Part shown: in pieces, positions 44,044 to 56,150 of the stretch
How the letters are laid out: each line of letters starts with the position of its first letter
Numbering within the stretch: the first letter of the stretch is position 1
Translations under genes and position numbers: made by a program
NCBI GenBank assembly: GCA_900491605.1
Contig: UESW01001602.1
Span: 296,464 to 360,463 of the forward strand
Length of the DNA: 64,000 nt
Direction of reading: 5' to 3'
Origin: Calamus simplicifolius
Taxonomy: Eukaryota; Streptophyta; Magnoliopsida; Arecales; Arecaceae
Notes under the pieces: model-generated
The model's database searches: none
What the model was told of the DNA's origin: nothing
What the model saw: the letters and a program-made list of their open reading frames with translations, nothing else

Positions 44044-45183
44044 ATGGCAACACAAAGTGGTTCATGTTTTGCTGAAGGTCATTCTACGAATAGACCTCCT
44101 TTATTTAATGGAACCAACTATTCATATTGGAAAGCTAGAATGAGAATATTCATTCAAGCTTCTGACTATGAATTGTGGGGAGTAATAATAAATGGACCTA
44201 GTACACCCACACACGTAATAGATGGCACTATTGTTCCTAAGCCCGAAAGGGATTGGAATGATAATGATAGGAGAATGGCACAACTAAATGCTAAAGCCAT
44301 TAACATTTTATATTGTTCCTTAGACTCTAATGAATTCAACCGAATCTCAACATGTAATTCCGCAAAAGAAATTTGGGATAGGTTGGAAATAACACATGAA
44401 GGAACAAACCAAGTAAAAGAATCAAAGATAAATATTTTGGTTCATAAATATGAATTATTTACCATGGAACAAAATGAAACCATCACATGCATGTTCACTA
44501 GATTCACTGATATTGTGAATGGTTTAAAAAGTCTTGGAAAAGTTTATACTAACTCTGAGCTTGTTCGCAAAATTCTTAGGTCACTTCCAAGGACTTGGGA
44601 AGCCAAGGTGACAGCCATCCAAGAAGCCAAAGATCTGAACATCCTACCATTGGAGGAGCTTCTTGGATCGCTAATGACTCATGAGCTTCAAGTTAAACAA
44701 CATGTCAATGAGGATGAGTCAAGAAAGAAGAAGACCATCGCCCTCAAAGCTGGAAAAGGAAGAGCAGCAGCGATGATGATGATGATGAGACAGCCCTCCT
44801 TGCAAAAAATTCAAGAAGTTTATGCAAAGAAGGAGGCCCTTCCACAAAAAGAGATTTGGATCAAAAATGGAAGGAGAAAAAGAAAAGGATAAGAAAAAGG
44901 AAAAGGAAAAGAGAAAGAGCCCTTAGTATGTTATGAATGTAAAAAGCCAGGGCATTTTAGATATGACTGTCCTTTACTTAAGAAGGCCTACAAGAAAAAG
45001 AAAAAGGCCTACATGGCAACTTGGACTGACAGTGAAGAGTCTTCTTCCGAAGAAGAAGAACAAAAAGAAGTTGCAAATATTTGCTTCATGGCGGACGACA
45101 ACGAAGAGGTAAGTTCCGAAACCCCCGATGATGAATTTACATTTGATGAAATGTTTGAAGCTTTCAATGAACTTGATGATTGA
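44044..45183 (+). pseudogene. Sirevirus Gag with zinc knuckle
   Basis: It starts MATQSGSCFAEGH at 44044 and shows RPPLFNGTNYSYWKARM, SAKEIWDRLEITHEGT and VRKILRSLPRTWEAKV, the Gag (UBN2) fold. A frameshift near 44765-44890 shifts an acidic Asp run and ETALLAKN out of frame. A TAA at 44890 follows, and the original frame resumes with the knuckle CYECKKPGHFRYDC (44929-44970) and an acidic Glu tail to 45183. Gag builds the particle and the knuckle binds RNA. Confidence 0.93.
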
Positions 45184-45735
45184 TTTAAAGCTTTGAAAAA
45201 GAAACACAAATTTGAAAATGAAAACTTAAATTTAATAAAAGAAAAATGAATTAAATCTTGTAGTTAAAGATTTAAAAGAAAAAGAAAACTTCTTAATGAA
45301 AAGAATGATTTGTTCATAAGATTGATTTGTAAAATCTGAAAATGAAAATCTAATTAAAGAAAAAGAATCAATCTCTAATGAAAATGATTTTCTTAAAAGA
45401 AGTTAAAAATATAAAGACATTGTTGAGAAATTTACTTAAGCTCAACTAAACTAAACATGATTTTAGATAGTCAAAAAGCAGTTTTTGACAAAGCAGGTTT
45501 AGGATATAACACATTTAGAAACAAAAATCATTAAAAATATTTTTGTAAAAGCTAACCAAAGTAATATTACTTGTTTTAAATGTAATCAAAAAGGACATAA
45601 ATCTTTTGAATGCAAAACAATAAGTAATAATAAAAATTAAATAAAGGAAAGAAAATATGGGTTCCGAAAGGAACAATTTTTATTGCTACTAACCATGAAG
45701 GACCCAAGAAAGCTTGGGTACCTAAACATAAAGTT
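45184..45735 (+). pseudogene. degraded Gag C-terminal / linker region
   Basis: Lys/Glu/Asn-rich coding-like DNA with several frame breaks. A second, weaker knuckle-like block (CFKCNQKGHKSFEC, about 45572-45615) ends the region, as in Sirevirus Gags. Confidence 0.65.
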
Positions 45736-45741
45736 TAAATT

Positions 45742-46047
45742 ATGTTGCAGGAATGTCTTGTAGCCAAAAGATCAAAGAAAAAGTGGTACCTTGATAGTGG
45801 CTGCTCAAGACATATGACGGGTGACAAAGATGAATTCATCACCCTGGAAGAAAAGAAAGGTGGAGTTGTTACGTTTGGCGATAACGGTAAAGGTCAAATT
45901 ATGGGCCTTGGTAAAGTTCGTATAACTCCATCTACATTTATTGATAATGTACTTTATGTTGATGGTTTGAAGCATAATCTAATTAGTATAAGCCAATTAT
46001 GTGATAAAAACTTTAATGTTTCATTTAAATCTTCTTATGCACTGTAA
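45742..46047 (+). pseudogene. Sirevirus aspartic protease
   Basis: KKWYLDSGCSRHMTGDKDEF carries the active-site DSG. VTFGDNGKGQIMGLG and NVLYVDGLKHNLISISQLCD complete the domain. It cleaves the polyprotein. A frame break follows at 46045. Confidence 0.92.
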
Positions 46048-46126
46048 CTAATTCTATTGATAATAGCATTGTATTTACTGGTTATAGACATGGCAATGTT
46101 TACTTGGTTGATCTAGAAAATTATCT

Positions 46127-47060
46127 TTGAGTGATCATTGCTTAATTGCTGACAATGCTAATATAAATGAAATTAGTTGGTTGTGGCATCGTAGATTAGG
46201 TCATGCAAGCACACACCTTATTTCAAAATTAATTAAAATGGATTTAGTTAAAGGTTTACCTAAACTAGATTTTGAAAATAACAAAATATGTGATGCATGT
46301 CAATTTGGAAAACAAACTAGAAGTTCTTTCAAATCTAAAAATGTTGTTTCAACTTCTAGGGCTTTAGAGCTACTTCACATGGACCTTTTTGGACCAACTA
46401 GAACCACAAGTCTAGGAGGAAAGAAATATGGTCTAGTGATTGTAGATGATTATTCTAGATATACTTGGGTAATGTTTTTAGCTCACAAAGATGAGACTTT
46501 CTCGATATTCCTGAAATTCTTCAAGAAAGTCACAAATGAGAAAAACACTACCATAGTATCTCTAAGAAGTGATCATGGAACTGAATTTGAAAATCACTTA
46601 TTTGAAAGTTTTCTGCACTGAAAATGGTATTAATCATAATTTTTCAGCCCCTAGGACTCCACACAAAATGGTGTAGTTGAAAGGAAAAATAGGACTCTAG
46701 AAGACATGGCCCGTACCATGCTATGCGAAAGTAACCTACCAAAGTACTTTTGGGCGGAAGCTATTAACACAGCATGTTACATCTTAAATAGAGCCCTAAT
46801 AAGACCAATCTTAAAGAAAACACCTTATGAATTATGGAATGAAAGAAAACCCAATATAAAATACTTTCATGCATTTGGATGTAAATGTTTTATTCATAAT
46901 AATGGTAAAAACAATTTAGGAAAATTTGATGCTAAATCTGATGAAGGAATATTCTTAGGATATTCAACAACTAGTAAAGCTTATAGAGTATTTAACAAGA
47001 AAACCTTAGTAGTTGAAGAATCCATTCATATAGTTTTCGATGAGTCTTTAGCATCTAGTT
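46127..47060 (+). pseudogene. Sirevirus integrase
   Basis: The zinc-binding HHCC is seen in WLWHRRLGHASTHLI...CDACQFGKQ. The core has HMDLFGPTRT (D1), SLRSDHGTEFEN (D2) and, after a +1 then -1 pair of one-base changes at ~46612 and ~46668, NGVVERKNRTLEDMA (E). The C-terminal part is YFWAEAINTACYILNRA and FHAFGCKCFIHNNGK, with GIFLGYSTTSKAYRV. It inserts the cDNA. Confidence 0.92.
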
Positions 47061-48217
47061 CTGAAAAGCTTGATGATGAGGAAGATACAAACATAATTGA
47101 AAAAGATCTTGAAAAACTTAATATTGAAGTATCTTCAGATCATGAACAAGAAGCTAAAGATGATGATTCACATAAGGACGATGATGTCAATATTGATCAT
47201 AATGATATAGATCTTCCAAGAGACTGGAGATATGCTCATAGTCATCCCAAGGAATTGATTATAGGTGATCCATCTCAAGGAATAAGAACTAGATCATATA
47301 TGAGAAATATTAGTAATCATCTTGCATTTGTATCACAAATTGAACCTAAAACTATAGAAGAAGCTGAAAAAGATAATAATTGGATGTTAGCAATGCAAGA
47401 AGAATTAAATCAATTTACAAGAAATAATGTATGGACTTTAGTTGAAAGACCTAAAAATCATTCAGTAATAGGATCAAAATGGATTTTAGAAATAAACTAG
47501 ATGAAAATGGCATAGTAATTAGAAACAAAGCTAGATTGGTTGCTAAAGGATATAATCAAGAAGAAGGTATTGATTTTGATGAAACCTTTGCACCAGTAGC
47601 TAGATTAGAAGCCATTAGGCTATTACTTGCATTTGCATGTCATATGAATTTTAACTTATTTCAAATGGATGTTAAAAGCGCATTTTTAAATGGATTTATA
47701 AATGAAGAAGTTTATGTAGAACAACCACCAGGTTTTGAAGATCACGAATTTTCAAATCACGTTTTTAAATTGCACAAAGCTTTATATGGTTTGAAACAAG
47801 CACCTAGAGCTTGGTATGATAGGATTAAGTAAATTCTTAATTGAAAATGATTTTACAAGAGGAAATGTTGATAAAACTTTGTTTTTGAAAAGAAAAAGTA
47901 AAGATTTACTTGTAGTACAAATATACGTTGATGACATTATTTTTGGTGCTACTAACGATTCTATGTCAAGAATTTGCAAAGTTAATGCAGGGAGAATTCG
48001 AGATGAGCATGATGGGAGAACTCAACTTCTTCCTTGGACTCCAATCAAACAAAGCAAAGAGGGAATCTTCATCAACCAAACAAAATACACAAGAGAAATC
48101 CTAAAGAAGTTTGGTATGGAATCAATGAAACCCCTCGGAACACCAATGAGTCCTTCATGCAAGCTGGACAAAGATGAAGAAGGTAAGAAGGTTGATCAAA
48201 ATATTATCGAGGTATAA
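47061..48217 (+). pseudogene. Sirevirus reverse transcriptase
   Basis: After an acidic linker, RT starts near MLAMQEELNQFTRNNVWTLV. KARLVAKGYNQEEGIDFDET, QMDVKSAFLNGFINEEVYVE, ALYGLKQAPRAWYD and the catalytic IYVDDIIFGATND are present. One-base indels at ~47477, ~47824 and ~47965-48045 split it into four frames. Confidence 0.93.
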
Positions 48218-48860
48218 TCGGATCCCTACTTTATTTAACTGCAAGTAGACCAGACATTATGTTTTTGTATGTTTATGTGCTAGATTTCAATCAGAACCTA
48301 AAGAATCACATTTAATTGCTGTTAAAAGAATACTAAGATATGTAAGTGGAACAAAAAATGTAGGTTTATGGTATTCTAGAGACTCCACATTAAATCTGAT
48401 TGCATACACTGATTCTGATTATGCTGGATGTAAGTTAGATAGAAAAAGCACAAGTGGTGCATGCCAATTCTTAGGAAGTAACTTAATCTCATGGTTTAGC
48501 AAAAAGCAAAATTCAGTTGCATTATCAACTACTGAAGCTGAATATGTAGCGGCTGGAAGTTGCTGTGCGCAAATCCTATGGATTAAGCGACAACTTGAAG
48601 ACTATGGTATCACACTTGATAAGACACCCATAAGATGTGATAACACAAGTGCAATTAATCTAACTAAAAATCCAATTCAACATTCAAGAACTAAACACAT
48701 AGAAATTAGATATCATTTTATAAGAGAACATGTAGCAAATAATGAAATATGTCTTGATTATGTTAACACTGAAGAACAATTAGCTGACATATTTACAAAA
48801 CCTTTAAATGAAGAAAGATTCTGTTATCTTAGAGGAGAGTTAGGATTTGTGATCCATTAG
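48218..48860 (+). pseudogene. Sirevirus RNase H
   Basis: The frame shows SGTKNVGLWYSRDST, YTDSDYAGCKLDRKSTSGAC, SKKQNSVALSTTEAEYVAA, ADIFTKPL and ends GELGFVIH-stop at 48860. It degrades RNA in the RNA:DNA hybrid. Its start is frame-broken near 48218-48280. Confidence 0.92.
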
Positions 48861-49024
48861 AATGAATTTGAAACCCCTAAGGAAATTTATCTAAGATTCT
48901 TTCAAATTTTGATCTTTAAGGAAATCTTATCTAGAATTCATATCTAATTGATCACTCATATTCAATGATTATTTTATCAATTTTTATGATCAATTCCGGA
49001 CACATTTCAGAAATTTCATGTTTT

Positions 49025-49225
49025 TGCTCTGAAATGGTCTCGGAGCCGACTCGGTGCGTATCGGAGTCGACTCCTGGTTTCGACTGAAACTCTCGGGTCG
49101 ACCCCTCTTCGGCGCGAGTCGACTCCAAGTCGGGATGGTTTCTGTGACTGTCCGGAGTCGACCCCTGGTTTGCGCGAGCCGACTCGAAGTGGTCCCAGGT
49201 TGATTTATCTAGGGCAGAGTCGACT
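49025..49225. repeat. internal GAGTCGACTC palindrome cluster
   Basis: About seven GAGTCGACTC/GAGCCGACTC motifs lie between RNase H and the env-like region, outside the LTR. Confidence 0.8.
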
Positions 49226-49315
49226 CGCCGTTCATTTCAAATTTCAATCCTTCAAAATACTCTCTTTCCAAACCTTCCAAACTTCCTAAATCCCTGATTA
49301 CACTTCCAATCGACA

Positions 49316-50390
49316 ATGGCACCCAAAACCGTGGTTCCAACCTTGTGCGGCCGGCGTCAAGAGGAAGCGAGCCGTTAGGAAAACCGTGAGGCGTCCGTGC
49401 GTGAGCCGTCACCCAGCTCTGATTCTTCACTTCTTCTTCTACTCCGAATGCTTCTCCTGCTGCTGCTTCTACTCAGGTAGATAGATTAGCGGATAGGATT
49501 ATAACAACGGGTAGAAAGGTGATTTTGATTTTTGAAGCTGAGGGTTTTCTTGTTGGGAGACATTGATTGAGATGGGATGGGAGAAAATATGTTCCTGGAT
49601 TGCCCACCTATCCCTCTCTAGTAAAGGAATTTACAAGAATTGTCTAGAGGAGATCATGGCCTAGTTAGCAATGTGAGAGGCATAGGCTCTCACTGTTGAG
49701 CTTCTTTCTAGACTGTTGGATTACCCTTATCTGGCACTGCCACCTTTTCTTCAGAAGACCGTAGTCCCGCTCTTGCAGATTATTAAACGGGATGTGGATT
49801 TGAAGAGGTTTTTGCCAATCACTTTCATTAGAATTGAGATTATTACATAATATTTGCAGTAGGATACTCTTTCCAAAGACCGGAAGATTTGACTATGTAT
49901 CGGAAAGAGATATCTTTGTGATGGATGCCATTGTGACAGGCAAACCTATAAACCTTCCCAGCATGATCTATGGTACATTGCAGACTGTGGAGGAAAAAGA
50001 AAGTCAAGCCTGCCCTATGGAATGATTCTAACAAAGATTTTTCTGAGCCAAGGAGTTGTGATTTTGATAGTGAGCCAATGAGGAATCTGGACATACTGAT
50101 TTTTATAGCTTGGCCACCATTCATAGAATGGGTTTTATAAGAAGAATGGAAAATGGGAGAGGAAAGGATGACAGAAGAAGAGCTACAGATGTTGAGGCTG
50201 CAGGACCTTCAGTAGACATCCTTCACCTGCACCTCCGAGCCCTTCTGCTTCTGCCCCTGCTCCAGCCCCGCTCCATCTTTTGTTCAAGCTTCATCTTCGG
50301 CTTTTCAGATCAACAGTTAATGCAACTCAAAGCTCTATTTGATGATCAATCTGAAAAACTTAAATCTGAATTTGAGAATAAGTTATGAAT
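49316..50390 (+). pseudogene. Sirevirus env-like / putative plant transposon protein remnant
   Basis: Starts near ATGGCACCCAAAACC and is broken by many stops and frameshifts. Recognisable pieces are PTYPSLVKEFTRIV, then RLLHNICSRILFPKTGRFDY and VSERDIFVMDAIVTGKPINL (49834-50025). These match the 'putative plant transposon protein' segment found in the extra ORF of Sireviruses and other plant elements. A later helix, LMQLKALFDDQSEKLKSEFE (about 50320-50385), looks like a coiled coil. The role of this ORF is unknown; the env label comes from position only. Confidence 0.65.
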
Positions 50391-50866
50391 TTGAGGAGAC
50401 TCTTTATTCATTGGATGATCGTATCTCTAAGATGAGTCTACTCTCAGCTCTTCTTCGGTATCTTTAAGTGGTGATCTCAAAAATATTTTGAAGAACTTAA
50501 AGATATATGCGGAGATGGAGAGACTTATGCAAAGTGCAATGCGGAGCTTCAAGACAAGATTTGACTGCTTGCACCTTTGTGATGAAGGCTCAAAGATTAT
50601 GTAAAATTCAATCTGATGGAATGAAGATAGTAGATCATTTAACTAGGATTGTAAGAACTCATTTCTGATTAGATTTTCAATCCTTGTTATGTACTGAAAT
50701 TTTGTTATGCTTTCATTTTGAAATCAATGTATTAAACATTTGATGTATTAGACCTTTTGATGAAATGAATTCTCTATGTTGATTACTCAATGTATTTCCT
50801 TCTTTCAATGAATGAATGAAATTGTGATTGAATGAATGTTTATGCTTCTCTACCTTTTTGTTGATA
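50391..50866 (+). other. 3' internal region
   Basis: AT-rich, with a few coding-like remnants of the extra ORF (QSDGMKIVDHLTRIVRTHF). No complete gene. Confidence 0.4.
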
Positions 50867-51075
50867 ACAAAAAAGGGGGAGAGTTTTATAGTTTTATGAT
50901 TGTAATACATTTGAGAAAATCAAAGTAATCAATGAGATAAACGATATTTATTTAAGTTTCATAGGGGGAGCTACCTCATTAGGGGGAGCCTAAGCCTAAC
51001 TATGAAAACAAAATAAATTTACTAATCAATCATGCATAAACTCAATGTTTTTGTCATCATCAAAAAGGGGGAGAT
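50867..51075 (+). other. repeated polypurine tracts before the 3' LTR
   Basis: AAAAAAGGGGGAGA (50868-50881), AGGGGGAGC (50963-), AGGGGGAGCC (50981-) and AAAAAGGGGGAGA (51062-51074) occur within 210 bases. The last one abuts the LTR and is the functional tract. Multiple tracts are a described Sirevirus feature. Confidence 0.85.
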
Positions 51076-53788
51076 TGTTGGAAGATTATTGAAAAATTAT
51101 ATGACCCAATCCTTTTGATTTTGATGATTACTAAAAGCCATTGAGTTCATTAAAAGATAATGAGTTTATTTAAATGAGCAAAAATTTATTTTGAACAATC
51201 AATGAGAATGTTAAAGTTTGACTTTAATCAATTTTGAAAGTAACTTTAAGCTCAATGTTTAAACTTTCAAAAAGAAATTTTATAATTCATGTTTTATTCA
51301 ATGAGTTTTTGGAATAGTTCTTGAATCAATTCTTAATGTCAATTTTATTGAATTCAAGTCAAAAAATGAATTAAAATGAATCTGGAACGATTTTAATGTC
51401 AATCAGAAAAGTTTCTGATTTTTGATACGTTCCGGAGCCGACTCCTGAGTTTCAGAGTCGACTCCGCTCAGTGTACAGAAATGTGCATCTGTCGAGTCGA
51501 CCCACGAAATTTTCGAGTCGACCCCTGATTCTGTCGAGCCGACTCCTGACTGTGCGAGTCGACTCCGCTCAGACACCAGAAGAGTTTTTCTGAGCACTTC
51601 GCGAGTCGACCCCAAGCGAACTTTCAGGAGTCGACACTTTAAGTCGGGTTCGAGCCGACTTGAGTCGACTAGGGATGAGCTCCAACAAGGGAGAATCGAG
51701 TCCTTTGAATTTGAAAAATCCCTAAGAGTTCTATTCTTTTTTTAAAGCCGACTGCCCCAACTTTATTGATTTTGATGAAGCCTCGATTTTGTCGACTTAA
51801 TCCTTTAAGCTCAATATTCCTCGAATGTCATTTTATGTATTCAAGTCAAAACATCTGGAAATTTTAAGTCAATCAGAAAAGTTTCTGATTTTTGATACGT
51901 TCCGGAGCCGACTCCTGAGTTTCAGAGTCGACTCCCTCCCAAAGTATTTCGAGTCGACCCCTGATTCTGTCGAGCCGACTCCTGTCTGTGCGAGTCGACT
52001 CCGCTCAACACCAGAAATGTTTTTTGAGCACTTCTCGAGTCGACCCCATTTTCACGAGTCGACTCCCGACTTTCAGGAGTCGACACTTTTTTGCGAGTCG
52101 ACCCCTAATTTATAAACATTTCTATTTTTGGTAAGACGAGCTCGAGCCGACTCGGGAAAAGCTGAGTCGACTCCAGCAAATCTGGGCGAAATTTTTACGA
52201 TGCCAACTCAGCTCCAACGGTAAGATTTTTGAATAACGGCTATTTTTCTTGTCTCTAACGGATATATTTTTGCAGAATCTATAAATAGAGGAGCTCTTTT
52301 CAAATCAAAAAATAGAAAATCAAAAAGAGAGAAAAGAATATCTTTCAAAAAGAGGGAAAAACAGAGCTTATTGGAAAAATCTTCTAGCTCAAATAGAGTG
52401 ATTCAAAAGGAGTGAAATCAAAGAGGAAGTTTCGTCTGCTCCAGATCTTCAATCCACAAAAGTCAAAAGAAAATCCAAAGCTTTTCAAAGATCAAATCGA
52501 AGGATTTTCAACTTTCAACAAAAGGAGAAAAAGCTTCATCTCAACTCCAAAGTTTTCAAACGGTCAAGAATCTTGCTGAGGCCTGATTCAACACTTCAAG
52601 AGGAGTTAAAGAGGAGAAGGAAGAAAGCCAAAGCCACACCATCTGCAATCTTATCAGGCTTTTCTAACCTTTTATTTTATACTTAATTTGTATATTTGCT
52701 CAAGGGGAGCTTTCAATACTTAAACTCTGAATATTTGATTGTTTGCTGATTCAATCAGTGGATTGAATCAGTGGAGGTTGATATACCTCGTTGCAAGCCG
52801 GAGTGCTTGTGTTGGGTTAGTTGTGAGCCCGTAAAACAACGTGTAGGGTTTTGTGCTGGTAAGCCCGAGTAAAACCAGCTGGGTTCGTTGTGCGCCCGTG
52901 AAACAACAAGTTTGAGTTGTGAGCTTGGAAAACAACTCGGCTGTAATCTAGAGAGATTATAGTGTGGACCCAAGTGAATCTTGGGAGTGGACGTAGGTGT
53001 TGGTTGCACCGAACCACTATAAAATTATCTTGTGTTTGCCGTGCTATATTTTCTCTCTCTCTATCTCTCTTTATTTGCTTGTGCATTGCTTCTAAGTTAA
53101 TTTCACTCACTTGCACATCTTGAGCAAATCTGTTTAAAACATTTAAAAAGTCTTAAATTTTTAAGAACCCAATTCACCCCCCCCCCTCTTGGGTTGCCAT
53201 CTGGGCCAACACCTGCATTCAAGCTTATTCAATCAGGCTTTTCTAAACCTAAGCTTTATTTTGATTATTCTGCTCTAGAGGAGCTGTTTGTATTTAAACA
53301 CGAAATTATTTTCTTGTGTACTGATTCAAGTGGATTGAATCAGTGGAGGTAGTTGTACCTCGTTGTAAGCTTGGGATAGCTTACGTTTTGGGTTCGTTGT
53401 GACCTCGTTAAAACAACGAGTTGGGTTTTGTGCTGGTAAGCCCGTGTAAAACCGGCTGGGTTCGTTGTGCGCCCGGGAAAACAACAAGTTTGAGTTGTGA
53501 GCTTGGAAAACAACTCGGCTGTAATCTAGGGAGATTATAGTGTGGACCCAAGTGAATCTTGGGAGTGAACGTAGGTGCTGGTTACGCCGAACCACTATAA
53601 AACCTTGTGTTTGCCGTGCTCATTTGTCTCTTACTCTATCTCTCTTATATTTCTATTTGTGCATTGCTTCTAAGTTAATTTCTCTCACTTGCACATCTTG
53701 AGTAATTTTGTTTAAAACATTTCAAAAAGTCTTAAATTTTTAAGAACCCAATTCACCCCCCCCTCTTGGGTTGCCATCTGGGCCAACA
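51076..53788 (+). repeat. Sirevirus 3' LTR, composite (2713 bp)
   Basis: Segment A (51076-~51620) matches the 5' LTR start at 42293-42850. A degenerate junction (~51620-51785) leads to segment B (~51785-53211), a diverged second LTR copy with its own TATAAATAG (about 52280) and a GGCCAACA end. Segment C (53212-53788) repeats 43416-43981 nearly exactly. B thus interrupts an otherwise normal LTR. Confidence 0.85.
51435..52170. repeat. GAGTCGACTC palindromes in the 3' LTR (two clusters)
   Basis: Cluster one at 51435-51670 and cluster two at 51905-52170 repeat the motif series of 42655-42975, with deletions. Confidence 0.85.
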
Positions 53789-53793
53789 CATAC

Positions 53794-54540
53794 CTTCAGT
53801 GCCCTCCTCCACTGAACTCGAAGACCCCCCGCAACAAGAACTTGTACTGCCGCTTCCATCGGGACCACGGCCATGACACCGATAACTGTTGCTAGCTGAA
53901 GAAGGTGATAGAGGACCTCATCCAGCGTGGCCACCTAGGGAAGTTCGTTCAGAGGAACAACCCGGGTGCACCTGGCCCGTCAGCGCCTCCGCCACCAGTG
54001 ATCGATAATGCTCCGACTGAGAAGATGGTGGTAATGATTTCCTGGAGGGCAGGTGGCCCACCTAAGAGGCCGAGGGGGGAGGAGGGGTTAGATTCTGTAA
54101 TTCCCTTTTCTAAAAGGCACCTAGAGGGGGTGGTCAACAAAAATGATGACAGCATCATCGTATCCATGACAATCGCTAAGCATCCTGTAAAAAGAATTCT
54201 AGTTGACAGTGGAAGCTCGATGGACGTTTTAAGTTATGATGCCTTTGTTCGTATGAACTTGACTCCCGACTCACTACGGCTTGTCACCATGCCCTTAATG
54301 GGTTTCAACGGAGACTTTGTGAAAGTCGAGAGAGAGAGATCACTCTCCCCGTTATGGCCGGGACGCCCCCATGTCAAAGTACAGTTTTTATGAGCTTTCT
54401 TGTGGTCCGAGTGCAGGCCCTCGCCTACAACACCATCCTCGGAAGGCCCGGACTCAATCCTCTAGACGCTGTTATCTCCACGAAGAGGCTCCTGGTGAGG
54501 TTCTCCACCAGTGAGGGGGTCGGGGAAATGCAAGGGGAGT
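53794..54540 (+). pseudogene. Tat-2 Gag C-terminus and aspartic protease
   Basis: Resumes after the nested element with the knuckle-like YCRFHRDHGHDTDNC (stop TAG at 53893 where the family has Gln) and LIQRGHLGKFV. The protease has KRILVDSGSSMDVLSYDAF (active site), LMGFNGDF and, after a frameshift near 54330-54400, YNTILGRPGLNPLDAV. It matches the left Tat element in order and spacing. Confidence 0.9.
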
Positions 54541-56150
54541 AGAGCCCTTCGCCGCTTTGCTACCACATGGCCCTCAGTCCTCAGGGGGCAGTACCTGCAC
54601 CCACATCAGAAGCGCTGGACCCCCGAGACTCAGAGAGGAGAGGGGAGCCGGTCGAGCACCTGCTGACCTTCCCTCTAGGGGAGGACCCGACGAGGATGGT
54701 CCAGGTCATGGCCCTACTCCCAGAAAGGGCTCGCGACTAGCTCCTCGCTTTCCTGTGAGCCAACGCTGACATCTTCACATGGTCGGTGTCTAACATACCA
54801 GGCATCCCGGAGGAAGTGATTACCCACCAGCTCAACATCAAGCTAGAGTGCTGACCCGTCCAGCAGAAGAAAAAGAGCTTCACACTCGACAGACAGAAGG
54901 CCATAGACGAGGAGGTACGTAAGTTTGTAGCGGCCAGCCACATTCGCGAAGTGCACTATCCCGACTGGCTGGCGAATATCGTGATGGTCCGCAAGGCCAG
55001 TGGGAGTTGGAGGATATGCATGAACTTCACCGACCTCAATAAGGCGTGCCCCAAGGATGGCTTCCCACTGCCTCGGATCGACCAGTTGGTGGACGCCACA
55101 TCCGGCCACGAGACCCTCAGCTTCATTGACGCCTTCTCGGGATACAACTAGATTAAGATGGACCCGGCTGATGAAGAGGCAACCTCATTTGTAACCGAGA
55201 AGGGGATATATTGCTACAAGGTGATGTCGTATGGGTTGAAGAATGCAGGGGCCACCTACCATAGGTTAATGAATAAGGTATTTGAGGACCAGATCAGGCA
55301 TAATATGAAGGTGTACGTGGATGACATGCTGACTAAGAGTGCCCGTACTGCCGACCATGTTGCCGACCTCGCAGAGACCTTCGGCAATCTCCGCCGATAT
55401 CAGATGAGGCTGAACCCCCGCAAGTGTGCCTTCAGAGTTACAGCAGGCAATTTTCTAGGCTTCATGGTGACACAGAGGGGGATCGAGGCGAACCTCAACA
55501 AGATCCGAGCCATCCTGGATATGAGGCCCTCGGCCAATAAGAAGGAGGTGCAGCGCCTGACCGGAAGAGTGGCAGCCTTAAGCCGTTTCTTGTCCAAATC
55601 GGCAGAGAGGTGTCTGCCTTTCTTTAAGGCATTACGCAAGGTCAACAGCTTCGAGTGGACGAAGGAATGCCAGGAAGCCTTCGAGGAGCTAAAAAATTTT
55701 ATATCCACTCCGCCATTATTGTCCAAGCCAAAGGGCGGGGAGGAACTCTTCTTGTATCTTGCAGCCTCTCCCGAGGCCGTCAGCTCCGTGCTTGTTCGCA
55801 TGGATGCCGATGGAGCGCAAAAGCTGGTCTACTACACCAGCAAAGCACTTCACGATGCTGAGACTAGATATTCCAAGTTCAAGAAGATCATCTTTGCCCT
55901 GATCATCTTCGCTCAGCGCTTTCGACCCTACTTCCAAGCTCACCCAATCGTAATGCTCATGGACCAACCCCTTAGGACCATCTTGTCCCATCCTGACACC
56001 TCCGGTCGGTTGGCAAAGTGGGCCATCAAGCTGGGGGAGTTCAACTTGTCCATTCGACCGAGATCTGCAATGAAGTCGCAGGTGTTAGCCGATTTCTTGG
56101 TCGAGTGCACCTGGGCCGAGGAGAATCCAGAGGAGCTGCACCCGGAGAGG
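54541..56150 (+). pseudogene. Tat-2 reverse transcriptase and Ty3-type RNase H
   Basis: In one frame from ~54700: KKKSFTLDRQKAIDEEV, WRICMNFTDLNKACPKDGF, LSFIDAFSGYN-stop-IKM, YCYKVMSYGLKNAGATYHRL, KVYVDDMLTKS, QRLTGRVAALSRFL and then RNase H (LVYYTSKALHDAETRYSK, LMDQPLRTILSH, SQVLADFLVECT). Stops at 54738, 54756, 54852 and 55149 replace family Gln (CAG) or Arg (CGA) codons. Confidence 0.92.

Larger units (their letters stand above)
42293..53788 (+). mobile_element. Sirevirus-like Ty1/copia element nested in Tat-2
   Basis: Starts TGTTGGAAG and ends GGCCAACA with the CATAC duplication outside. The primer site is the Met-tRNA type (43984-). Gag, zinc knuckle, protease, integrase, RT and RNase H follow in copia order. 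They are followed by an env-like remnant and several GGGGGAG tracts before the 3' LTR. The Gag start, the extra ORF region after pol and the repeated polypurine tracts are known Sirevirus (SIRE/Maximus) traits. Coding regions carry many one-base indels. The 3' LTR is unusually long and composite. Confidence 0.93.

Noticed and set aside
43530..53595. Minus-strand ORFs in the Sirevirus LTR ends (about 84-99 codons)
   Set aside because: They repeat wherever the LTR end repeats and run opposite to the transcript through U5-type DNA. Copy similarity explains them.
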